From CAWCKS01 sp963796195 (GTDB lineage: Bacteria; Pseudomonadota; Alphaproteobacteria; Rhizobiales; Xanthobacteraceae), in assembly GCA_963796195.1 (NCBI GenBank), contig CAWCKS010000014.1, positions 1,116,001 through 1,180,000 of the forward strand: 64,000 bases of DNA. The letters run 5' to 3'. This document shows positions 17,981-26,608 of this stretch, in pieces. Both the position numbers and the translations under genes were made by a program. Numbering within the stretch: the first letter of the stretch is position 1; every line of letters begins with the position of its first letter. Under the pieces are notes generated by a model. The model searched no databases. It worked only from the letters and a program-made list of their open reading frames with translations, and was not told the DNA's origin.

Positions 17981-19051
17981 TCAGCGCATATTGAAGCCCT
18001 CGAACATGGCGGCCAGCGGCGCGCCTTTATATTGCTTCTCGAGCTCGGTCGGGTGGATGAACTCGTCGCGGAACCACGGGAACTTCGACGGATTAAACGC
18101 CTCCACGATCCAGTCGATCATGCGCCGGCAACGGGCAATGCGTTGACTGCCCGGATGATACGACAGGAAGATTTCGAAGTCCCAATGCAGGTCGATCTGC
18201 AGCGGGATGATCTGCGCGCCGAGCGCGAAGGCGTAGGTCGGAAACATTCCGATGCCGGCGCCCTTCACCACCGCCCAGTAATTGCAGGTCGCGGTGTTGG
18301 TCTTCATCACCACCAACTCTTGCTGCGAAACGCCAGGGAACCAGCTCTCGAAGATCTCCTTGGTCTTGGTTTGGTGCGCGTCCTGCATCACCAGGCGATG
18401 CTTCTTCAAATCGTCGTAGCACTTCGGCCGGCCATAAACGTCGATGTAGCGCTGGCTCGCGAACAGCATGGTATGCATGTGGCCGAGCCTGACGATCTTC
18501 ACTTCCTGTGCGGTCGGCTTCGTCAACTGGATCGAGATATCCGCCTCATTGCGCAGAATGTCTGCGCTTTCCATGTCGCAGTGCAGGTCGACGAGAATGC
18601 TCGGATAGGCGCGCTGAAACTCGACAAGTCGTGGCGCGACCCAGAACGTGCCGAGGCCTTCGGTGACCGCGACGCGCACTTCTCCCGACATTGCAGGCGC
18701 AACTTGATAGCGGTCGCGCAACAGATCGAACGCCGCGTGCTCCATGCGCTCGACGCCGGCGACCATGCGCATGCCTTCGTCCGTCAGCCGCGTTCCGTAG
18801 ACGTCGCGGACGAACAGCGCGGTGCCGACGAGGCTCTCGAATTCATCGATACGGCGCCGCACCGAGTTGATCGATTGCCCGAGCCGCTCGGCGGCGGAGC
18901 GGAAACTGCCGCAGCGCACGACTTCGAGGAAGATGCGCGCGACGTCCCAGTCGGGAAGACGCTGGAGCTTTTCGGTCTGGCGTTCCTCTTGGGGAACACC
19001 CCTTTCCAAAACAGTAGGCACCCCTGCCCTCCGAAATCGAGTTAGCTGCAA
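17981..19051 (-). CDS. LysR-family transcriptional regulator
   Basis: A 356-residue regulator. The N-terminal helix-turn-helix (about 35-95) reads RIFLEVVRCGSFRSAAERLG, then SINSVRRRIDEFESLVGTAL. The remainder is the LysR effector domain, opening GEVRVAVTEGLGTFWVAPRL. An N-terminal extension of some 30 residues precedes the HTH; a later start is possible. It is divergent from the GNAT gene with only 45 bp between the starts, the classic arrangement for a LysR protein controlling its neighbour. The effector is unknown. Confidence 0.88.
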   Translation of the reverse strand: MQLTRFRRAGVPTVLERGVPQEERQTEKLQRLPDWDVARIFLEVVRCGSFRSAAERLGQSINSVRRRIDEFESLVGTALFVRDVYGTRLTDEGMRMVAGVERMEHAAFDLLRDRYQVAPAMSGEVRVAVTEGLGTFWVAPRLVEFQRAYPSILVDLHCDMESADILRNEADISIQLTKPTAQEVKIVRLGHMHTMLFASQRYIDVYGRPKCYDDLKKHRLVMQDAHQTKTKEIFESWFPGVSQQELVVMKTNTATCNYWAVVKGAGIGMFPTYAFALGAQIIPLQIDLHWDFEIFLSYHPGSQRIARCRRMIDWIVEAFNPSKFPWFRDEFIHPTELEKQYKGAPLAAMFEGFNMR

Positions 19052-19096
19052 TCAGCGATTGCTTCTTCTTCTCAACAGGCAACAACGGAAAAGCGC

Positions 19097-20341
19097 ATGA
19101 CGGTCCATCATGGCGATCTCCAGGGAGCCCTTCCCGTTCCACCACCAGCGGTTTATCCCGCGAAACACCCGCTGCCGGCAAGCAATCTTGGCGAATTTGC
19201 CCGCGACTTCGTCGTTTTCACGCCAAGCGCGGCGTGTCTCGACCAGCTGATCGCAAACGCCAGCGTCGACCTGAAAGGCCTCGCCTCCAAGGAACCGGTT
19301 GCCCGCGTCGTCAACCACAACCCCGATACTCTATGGGGAATCACCCGCAAGGCCAACTACAATGCCGAAAACCCCGTCCCTGAAGGCTTCATCGCCTTCC
19401 TGATGCTGAATTCCGATGGTCTGCGCGCCCTGATCGACGGCAGCTTCGACGCATCAGCCCCCGATCTCAACCTTCTGTGCAGCCAAAGCGAGAAGCCGGC
19501 CGGCATCTACATCTGGGCAGTGTGGGGACGGAACCTGTTTCCGGGCATCTTGCTCGCCTTCGAGAAGGTGTGGACCCCGCTCTATAAGGACGCCGACCTC
19601 TATGCCCGTGCGGTGACGGCGCACAGCGCGCGTCTGCTCGAAACCCTGGGTTTTGTGCCGGGCGCATCATTAGAGGGCCGCGTCAACCTCGACCTGCACT
19701 GCCTCGTGCGATCGCCGAAGCGTGTGGCGCCGACCGGTCCGCTCTATGACCGCTATGACGGCAACGGCAAGCCCGGCGAAATCGCGGTCACCGTCGTACA
19801 CACCATCGAGGAATTCATGCGCATGGTATCGATGCGCAGCGCGGTCTTCATGGCCGAGCAGCAATGTCCATATCTTGAGGAGTTCGACGGCAACGATTTC
19901 GCCTCTACGCACCTGCTCGCTTATCTCGGCAACGAGCCGATCGGCTGTCTCCGCATCCGATTCTTTGCCGATTTCGCCAAGATCGAGCGGCTCACGGTGC
20001 GGAAGGAATTCCGCAACAGGGGCGCGACCAAGCCATTGGTCGAAGCCGCGATCGATCTGTGCAAGGCCAAGGGCTATCAGCGCATGTACGGCCACGCGGC
20101 GCGGCATGTCGTGAAGCTCTGGGAGCAGTTCGGCTTCTCGGTGATCGAGAACGCGAAGGAGTTCGTATTCTCCGACTTCGAATACGTCGAGATGGAGCTG
20201 TTCACCGAGCGGCGGCCGACCGCGGTGACGATCGGCATCGATCCCTATCTGACCATTCGCCCCGAAGGCCAATGGCACAAGCCGGGTGTGCTCGAGGTTT
20301 CGGCCGCGAGGCCCGTGACCAGGCCGTCGATTGGAGGCTGA
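19097..20341 (+). CDS. Double-domain GNAT-family N-acyltransferase
   Basis: A 414-residue protein with two GNAT-like halves. The first (about 30-200) has a weak fold pattern without a clear acetyl-CoA loop. The second (about 225-370) has SMRSAVFMAEQQCPYLEEFD, AYLGNEPIGCLRIRFF and IERLTVRKEFRNRGATKPLV, the beta4 strand and pyrophosphate-binding loop of acetyltransferases. Tyr/His-rich YGHAARHVVKLWEQFGF follows. The acceptor is unknown. The next gene starts 2 nt after its stop, so the two are co-transcribed, probably under the divergent LysR. Confidence 0.8.
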   Translation: MTVHHGDLQGALPVPPPAVYPAKHPLPASNLGEFARDFVVFTPSAACLDQLIANASVDLKGLASKEPVARVVNHNPDTLWGITRKANYNAENPVPEGFIAFLMLNSDGLRALIDGSFDASAPDLNLLCSQSEKPAGIYIWAVWGRNLFPGILLAFEKVWTPLYKDADLYARAVTAHSARLLETLGFVPGASLEGRVNLDLHCLVRSPKRVAPTGPLYDRYDGNGKPGEIAVTVVHTIEEFMRMVSMRSAVFMAEQQCPYLEEFDGNDFASTHLLAYLGNEPIGCLRIRFFADFAKIERLTVRKEFRNRGATKPLVEAAIDLCKAKGYQRMYGHAARHVVKLWEQFGFSVIENAKEFVFSDFEYVEMELFTERRPTAVTIGIDPYLTIRPEGQWHKPGVLEVSAARPVTRPSIGG

Positions 20342-20343
20342 TC

Positions 20344-20947
20344 GTGTCGTCGGTCATTCGCCTCAGGTCGCAACGGCTGTCCGAAATCCCGATCCTCGTG
20401 CTGGTCGACCTGCAGCAGGAATATGTCGCGGCGCCGCGCATTACGGCTTTGCCCGGCGCGCATGCGGCGCTGCGCAAGTGCCGCGACGCGCTCACAGCGG
20501 CACGCGCCAATGGCATTCCAGTGGCGTTCACGAGGTTGCAGGGCGCATCGGCGTTCTTCAACCGCTCCAGCAAGCTGTTCGACTGGGTCGAGGGTTTTGA
20601 GCCGTTGCGCAGCGAGATGGTGTTCGATCGCGAGCTGCCGTCCTGCTACGCGAGCGAGGGATTCGCCGCCTTCATGAAGGACGTGCGCGCGCCGGTCGTC
20701 ATTGCGGGGTTCTCCGGCGAGTTCCGCATGTCTTGCGACGCTGGTCGACGGTTATCATCGCCGCCAGCAAATGATCTATCTCGCCGACGCCTCGGCGAGC
20801 CAACCGCTCAATGGCCTCGACCCGGATGAGGTGCAGCGCGCCGTCGCCGGCATTGCCAGCGTTTATGCCGACATTGCCGACACCGACAGCTGGACCAATT
20901 CGCTTGCCGGTCCACGACAGTTTACGCGAGCAAATTATGACACCTGA
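20344..20947 (+). CDS. Isochorismatase-like cysteine hydrolase, frameshifted near 20725
   Basis: A GTG start at 20344 gives VSSVIRLRSQRLSEIPILVL, then VDLQQEY, the Asp-bearing strand of cysteine hydrolases. ARANGIPVAFTRLQG and PVVIAGFSGEF follow. A base is then lost, and the other frame carries ACLATLVDGYHRRQQMIYLA, which contains the nucleophile Cys and the helix after it. Total about 200 residues. It would hydrolyse an amide or related bond. It is coupled to the GNAT upstream and overlaps the next small gene. Confidence 0.78.
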
Positions 20948-21278
20948 GGTTCGTCGCGAGCTCGAAGGGCTTGTCGGGGAGTTACGTGCGTTGGTCCCCC
21001 GGCTCAGACGGCACGATCAGCCTTTGGCAATGCAACTCGTCGAAATGGCGGTGCTCGAAATCAGGAGCCGGATGTACGGCATCAATGACGAGGAATTTCA
21101 GGCGCTGGTCGATACCCTGTCAGGACGTGAGCAATCGGGTTTCTCGCATCTATCGGAAGAAACCGAATTGGCGCAGATCAGCGAACGACCTGAGAGCCCG
21201 GCCAAGACTGTGCCGCCGGCTCGCGTCGTCGTCGCGCTCGACCAAATCGGCCGCAGCAAGCGCAAGCGCACGAATTGA
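20937..21278 (+). CDS. Hypothetical protein, 113 residues
   Basis: Starts at an ATG overlapping the end of the cysteine hydrolase. It is helical and charged (VRRELEGLVGELRALVPRLR), with a basic tail IGRSKRKRTN. No domain was recognised. The overlap suggests it belongs to the GNAT operon. Confidence 0.55.
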   Translation: MTPEVRRELEGLVGELRALVPRLRRHDQPLAMQLVEMAVLEIRSRMYGINDEEFQALVDTLSGREQSGFSHLSEETELAQISERPESPAKTVPPARVVVALDQIGRSKRKRTN

Positions 21279-21478
21279 TCGGCTCGCAGCATGGCAGGCG
21301 CTTTCAGATTGCCCGCTTGGCCGCATTCCAATAGCAAAACGGCCCGGCACTGGGGGGACAGCGCTGGGCCAGTGAGGCGACGTCACGAGGAGAAGGCTTT
21401 CGGCGTCACCTGAGTTTCCGCCGCAGACTGGCGCGACGGCCGGTCGAAAACTGTCAGCAATTGACGCGTCGGGAGGCC

Positions 21479-23245
21479 CTATGCGGCAGCCTTCTTCGCG
21501 ATCTGCAGCGTCTGTTGCCGCACAAGATCGCGGTAGGGCCCACCACTCCGCATCAGCGCATCCGGCGAGCCGTCCTGCACGATCTTGCCATCGCGCATGA
21601 CAAGGATCCGATCGAAGGTGCGCAGCGTCGAAAGGCGATGCGCGATCGCAATCACCGTGCGGCCGCGCATGAGACGGACCAGCGCCTGGCGTATCGCCTC
21701 CTCGGATCCGGAATCGAGCGCCGAGGTCGCTTCATCAAGCAAGAGCAACGGCGCGTCCTTCAGGAAGGCTCGCGCCAGCGCAACGCGCTGCCGCTGACCG
21801 CCGGACAGTTTTAGCCCACGGTCGCCGACGATTGTTGCCATCCCGTCCGGCAGGAGATCGATGAAGTCACATTGAGCGGCTGACGCGGCGGCAAGTACAT
21901 CCGCGTTGGTGGCATCCGGCCGTCCATAGCGGATGTTTTCCATGACCGAGCGATGCAGCAGCGAGACGTCCTGCGGCACCACCGCAATCGCGGACCTGAG
22001 GCTCTCTTGCGTGACACGCGCGATATCCTGACCATCAATAACGATGCGCCCGTTGCGCACGTCGTAGAAACGCTGCAGCAATGCAAACAATGTCGACTTA
22101 CCGGCGCCCGACGGGCCGACCAGGCCCACTCGCTCACCCGCCCTGATCCGAAAGTCGAGATTTTCGAAGACCTGCCGATCGCCGCGATAGTTGAAGGAGA
22201 CTCGCTCGAACGAGACGCTTGCGCCGGAACGCGCAAGCGTCTCGGCCTCTGGATGATCGCGCAGATCGTAGGGGACAAGGAGGGTTCCGAGTGCTTCGGT
22301 GAGGCGCGCCACATGCTGGACCGCATCGACCAGCACCAGTGCAAGGTCCCGCGTCGCGTGCAGAACTGACAATCCCAGAGTGCATGCCAGTACGACATCG
22401 CCGGTCGTGATCTCGTGACGCTGCCATAGGGTGATGGCCCAGGCCAGAAGGCCGATAGTGAGTGCAACGGTAACGAGCGCATGCAACACACGGAGCCGTT
22501 CGAGATATTGCAGGCTGCGGCGACGCGCGTTGAGTTCTCCATCGACGGTCCGGTCAAACCGATGGTGCTCGTCACCCAGCCGGCAGAACGCTCGCACCAG
22601 TGAGATGTTGCCGATCACGTCAACCATTTCGCCGTCGACCAGCGCTGTTTTGTCCGCGAAATCATGGTGGAGAGGTCGTCCTGCAGCCGCAAGCCGAAAC
22701 ATCGTGACGACGACGATACCGCCGACCGCCAGGAGCACGGCCGCCATCGCGACGCTCACGGTCATCACAAAGCCAATCGCCGCCACCATTGCGGCACACG
22801 GCGGCAACATGTTCCAAGCGAACATGTTTTCGACAGTGTAGACAGCATTGGAGGTCGCGGTTACGCGGCTCGTCAGCATGCCGGGCAAGCGGTCGGCAAA
22901 ATAGCTCGGCGAATGACCGGTCAGATGGCGAAACAGATCGCGGCGCAGGTCACCGGTCACTCGCACAAATGTGAAGCTCGCGACCCAACCGGCGATGCGC
23001 CATAGCAAATTATCGGCTGCAATCAACCCAACGAGCAGCGCAAAGGCTTCCCAAATGCGCTGCGCGGCGGTTGGACCACCGGCCAACGCGTCAACCAGAT
23101 ATTTCACGCCATATTGCGTCGTAACCGAACAGGCCACAGCCGCGAAAACCGCTGCGACGATGACGCTGTGGCCTACCGGACGTTGCCTGACATAACGAAA
23201 AATGAATGCAAACGGTCTGTCGACATAGCGGCAGAGGTCGTCCAT
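21479..23245 (-). CDS. ABC exporter, fused membrane and ATPase domains
   Basis: A 588-residue half-transporter. Residues 1-310 form a six-helix ABC-exporter membrane domain. The ATPase follows with Walker A GPSGAGKST, a Q-loop in VVPQDVSLL, signature LSGGQRQR, Walker B LLLLDEATSALD and switch His in AIAHRLS. The start at 23245 has a GGGAAGAG site and fits the family length. An open extension to 23497 would overlap the start of the divergent glycosyltransferase and shows no domain. Substrate unknown; the closest types export lipids or peptides. Confidence 0.88.
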   Translation of the reverse strand: MDDLCRYVDRPFAFIFRYVRQRPVGHSVIVAAVFAAVACSVTTQYGVKYLVDALAGGPTAAQRIWEAFALLVGLIAADNLLWRIAGWVASFTFVRVTGDLRRDLFRHLTGHSPSYFADRLPGMLTSRVTATSNAVYTVENMFAWNMLPPCAAMVAAIGFVMTVSVAMAAVLLAVGGIVVVTMFRLAAAGRPLHHDFADKTALVDGEMVDVIGNISLVRAFCRLGDEHHRFDRTVDGELNARRRSLQYLERLRVLHALVTVALTIGLLAWAITLWQRHEITTGDVVLACTLGLSVLHATRDLALVLVDAVQHVARLTEALGTLLVPYDLRDHPEAETLARSGASVSFERVSFNYRGDRQVFENLDFRIRAGERVGLVGPSGAGKSTLFALLQRFYDVRNGRIVIDGQDIARVTQESLRSAIAVVPQDVSLLHRSVMENIRYGRPDATNADVLAAASAAQCDFIDLLPDGMATIVGDRGLKLSGGQRQRVALARAFLKDAPLLLLDEATSALDSGSEEAIRQALVRLMRGRTVIAIAHRLSTLRTFDRILVMRDGKIVQDGSPDALMRSGGPYRDLVRQQTLQIAKKAAA

Positions 23246-23489
23246 CGCGGCTCTTCCCAACTTGCTTGTGACTCTTCGATCACGCCCAGCCGCACCAAAT
23301 TCTCCAACAACTGCGGGGACGTCCCGGTTCCCGCAGCACAGCGCACTTGAGATCAGAAACACGTCACCGGTCGCGAGTTCCCGCAATTGCGAAAAAGATA
23401 GTTCGTCGAGTTCAGCAAAAATGCTGCAATGTAAAGTGATTGACGACGTTGAGGGCATGGGGCTTTCAGCCCGTTGAAGGAGGCTCTCA

Positions 23490-24578
23490 ATGCGCATCGC
23501 GCAAATCGCTCCGTTGACCGAGGCAATTCCGCCGAAACTTTATGGTGGAACCGAACGTGTCGTGTACTGGCTCGTCGAGGAACTGGTCGCGCTCGGTCAC
23601 GACGTCACGCTGTTTGCAAGCGGCAACTCGCGCACATCGGCAAAATTGCAGGCCTTCTGGCCGCGCGCGTTGCAACTCGACGGCTCAATTCGTGATCCCA
23701 ATGCACTCCATATGTCGATGCTGGAGCACGTGCGTCGCCAGGCCGATCAATTCGATTTTCTGCATTTTCATCTCGACTATTATCCGTTTTCGCTGTTCTC
23801 GCGCCAATCAACCCCTTTCCTCACCACGCTGCACGGCCAACTCGATCTTCCCGAGCATCAGCCGGTGTTCAATACTTTCTCGTCAATTCCGGTCGTGTCG
23901 ATCTCGAACGCACAACGTCGTCCGCTGCCACAAGCCCGCTGGACCCGCACAATTCACCATGGCCTGCCGCAGGACCTGCTCCGGCCCCTGCCGGTCAAGC
24001 CGTCGTATCTTGCTTTTCTTGGGCGCATCGCGCCGGAGAAGCGCGTCGACCGCGCAATCCGTATCGCCGAACATTGCGGCATCCCACTGAAGATCGCTGC
24101 CAAGGTCGATCAATTCGACCGCGACTATTATGATGAGGAAATCAAGCCGATGCTGGCATCGCCGCATGTCGAGTACATCGGGGAGATCGGCGACAAGGAC
24201 AAATCTCAATTCCTGAGCGGTGCAATCGCGCTGCTCGTGCCAATCGACTGGCCCGAACCGTTCGGGCTTGTGATGATCGAGGCGATGGCGTGCGGCACTC
24301 CAGTCATCGCTTTCAACCGCGGCTCGGTACCGGAAATCATTGACGACGGACTAACCGGCTTCGTCGTCGAGGATGAGGCCGGTGCGATCGGCGCCGTCGA
24401 CCGCTTGAACGAATTGTCGCGCGCAAGAATCCGCCAGCAATTCGAGCAGCGGTTCACGGCACGCCGGATGGCGCTCGACTATCTCGCGGTCTATCGCGGC
24501 CTGATGGACGCCACACCGAAGCTGCGGCTGGTGTCGGACGACCGAGCACCGGCAACGGTCCCGGCGTCGGCATCCTGA
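23490..24578 (+). CDS. GT4-family glycosyltransferase
   Basis: A 362-residue GT-B transferase with a strong AAGGAGG site. The N-terminus MRIAQIAPLTEAIPPKLYGG is the acceptor-domain Gly-rich loop, followed by ERVVYWLVEELVALGHDVTL. The donor domain has FLGRIAPEKRVDRAIRIAE and the E-x7-E motif in EPFGLVMIEAMACGTPVIAF. It likely transfers a sugar to a cell-surface or storage glycan. It is divergent from the ABC exporter and its 3' end overlaps the convergent MFS gene by 125 bp. Confidence 0.9.
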   Translation: MRIAQIAPLTEAIPPKLYGGTERVVYWLVEELVALGHDVTLFASGNSRTSAKLQAFWPRALQLDGSIRDPNALHMSMLEHVRRQADQFDFLHFHLDYYPFSLFSRQSTPFLTTLHGQLDLPEHQPVFNTFSSIPVVSISNAQRRPLPQARWTRTIHHGLPQDLLRPLPVKPSYLAFLGRIAPEKRVDRAIRIAEHCGIPLKIAAKVDQFDRDYYDEEIKPMLASPHVEYIGEIGDKDKSQFLSGAIALLVPIDWPEPFGLVMIEAMACGTPVIAFNRGSVPEIIDDGLTGFVVEDEAGAIGAVDRLNELSRARIRQQFEQRFTARRMALDYLAVYRGLMDATPKLRLVSDDRAPATVPASAS

Positions 24579-25952
24579 TCAGCCGAGCGGTCGGTATGGA
24601 TGCCGGCTTCGTCTCCGGCATCAACGACCATACCGCGACGAACGCTATCGACGCGATCAGCGCAAGGCCAAAGAAGGCGGTGCTGCTGCCGAAATGGTCG
24701 GTGAGATAGCCGGCCAGGGTCGGACTGGCGGAAGCGCCGATACCGACCGCCGTCGCGACACGCCCTGGACCATATTGAAGTGGCCCGTGCCGCGAGTAAG
24801 GTCTGCAATCATCAGCGGCACCGTGATCCCCATTGCCGCGGCTGTGATGCCGTCGAGCAACTGGACGGCGACAAGGGCGTAGGGGTTGGTAACGGTTGCG
24901 AACAGCAGGCCACGGATCGGCAGCGCAAAGAATGCCAGCAGCAGGATCGGGCGGCGTCCGAGCACCTGCGTCGTGTGACCGATCCGTGGCGAGAGTGCCG
25001 CGACGACCAATTGCGGCACCACAATGCATGCGGCGATGATAATCGTCGCCCACTGGCCGATACGGGTCGTGACCACGCTGCCTAACAGCGGGAGCATCGA
25101 GCCGTTGGCGAGATGAAACAACAGCACACAGAACGCCAGGATCAGCAACGAACGGCTGCGCAGCAGGGTCGAGAGCCTGGTTTGGCGCGCGTTGACAATG
25201 ATCTCGGGCGGTCCGCCATGGGCCCATTGCGGGTCGACCTCCTTCGGGCGAATCCGGCTCAATGCCAGCATGGTCGGTACAAACAGGGCCGCCGTCACCA
25301 GAAATACACTGCGCGGTCCGAACAGATATCCGCACGCTCCCATTGCTGCGGCAGCGAGTCCGTTGCCGATCGAAGCGAAGCGGGCGTTGCGACCGAGGCG
25401 CTCGCCGAGCCCGGCGTGGCCCACGAGGCCGAGACTCATCGCAATGATGCAGGGGCCGAGCACGCAGCTGGACAGCGCGTGCAGCACAGCAGCTGCAAGC
25501 ACGACCGGAAAGATCGGCCACGCCGCATAGGCCAGCGCTGCCGCCGCGACACCGCCGAGCGCGACGCCCGCGACAAGCCGCTCCGAGCGCGCCGCGTCGA
25601 CCAGCGCACCACCCGGCACTTGGGCCAGGAGCGAAACCACGCCGGCAACTGATAGCACCAGACCGATATCGACCTGTGTCCACTTCTGCGACGTCAGATA
25701 GACAGAGATGAATGGGCCGAACCCGGTCTGAACATCGGCCAGGAAAAAGATGAACCAGTCGAGGCCGCGAAGACTGTCGATCGATGGATGGAGCGGCTCG
25801 CTCTCGCCGGCAATGATGGTGGCTCGCCGCCCTGGCGCCTCCTCGCGCTCGGCATGGTCAGGCAACACAGACTCCGTTGCCGGACCGGACGCACGGTCCT
25901 CAGCAAGCCGCTCGACGTCGCTCGCAGACCATGATCCCTGGAGTTGGGCCAT
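24454..25952 (-). CDS. MFS transporter, frameshifted near 24763
   Basis: About 500 residues with twelve predicted helices after a 65-residue hydrophilic N-terminus. SLRGLDWFIFFLADVQTGFG opens helix 1; GGALVDAARSERLVAG is the loop 2-3 motif A of the major facilitator superfamily. After HFNMVQG one G is missing near 24763, and the last helices continue as VATAVGIGASASPTLAGYLT and FFGLALIASIAFVAVWSLMP. The stop at 24454 lies inside the convergent glycosyltransferase gene. Substrate unknown. Confidence 0.82.
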
Positions 25953-26015
25953 ACATTGATATTCCCTGCTGACCCCGACGCTGTGAAACCACGGCGAAAG
26001 AACTCGCGTAATGAA

Positions 26016-26534
26016 CTACTCGGGCCCCAATGGCTGTAGGCCGCCTGAGGCGCCGAGAACGATGACGGGTTGCTTGTCCTTGTATTCCGGAGCCGCCTTC
26101 ACCTGATCCCGCGTGAGTTCCAGCGTGACGAGATCCTGATTATCGCTCGCCGTGTGAAAATGCAGGGCATTCCAGTCGACGGCGATCTTGCGGCTGCCGA
26201 CACCAAGAAAACCGCCAAAATCGATCACTGCGGCGCGGACCTGACTGGCGCTATCGACGACAATATCAACGATGCGCCCCATATCCTCGTTGGTGGGACT
26301 GCGAACTTCCTTGCCGAGCACGCTCTGCGCCTGATGCGAGCCAAGGATGGTGACCGCTGGCTTGGGAACCTCCGGCGTCTGGGTCGCGGGTGCCGACCCC
26401 TGCGTGGTTGCCGCCGGAACCTGCGGCGCCGGAGACTGCTGCCCCGGCGCATCGTCGCAACGCGCGATGCCTGTCACGGCGAACCCTGACAGCGCTGTCA
26501 TTGCGACAAAGGTCAGCGGGAATCTACGACGCAT
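26016..26534 (-). CDS. PRC-barrel protein, secreted
   Basis: A 172-residue protein with a signal peptide (residues 1-25, FVAMTALSGFAVTGIARCDD), a Pro/Ala/Gln-rich linker, and a PRC-barrel domain from about 75 (SVLGKEVRSPTNEDMGRIVD, then RAAVIDFGGFLGVGSRKIAV). The Cys near the signal cleavage region does not form a clear lipobox. PRC-barrel proteins of this type are periplasmic or envelope-associated with unknown ligands. Confidence 0.82.
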   Translation of the reverse strand: MRRRFPLTFVAMTALSGFAVTGIARCDDAPGQQSPAPQVPAATTQGSAPATQTPEVPKPAVTILGSHQAQSVLGKEVRSPTNEDMGRIVDIVVDSASQVRAAVIDFGGFLGVGSRKIAVDWNALHFHTASDNQDLVTLELTRDQVKAAPEYKDKQPVIVLGASGGLQPLGPE

Positions 26535-26608
26535 CGACTACCCGGCGGCTGGCTGAAACCAACGTCAACTCGCGAGCGCGATTTCCAGTTCCATCGTCCC
26601 CGCGCCGC

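Noticed and set aside
23246..23497. N-terminal extension of the ABC exporter
   Set aside because: In frame, but it would overlap the start of the divergent glycosyltransferase, shows no domain, and the start at 23245 has its own ribosome binding site and gives the normal family length.
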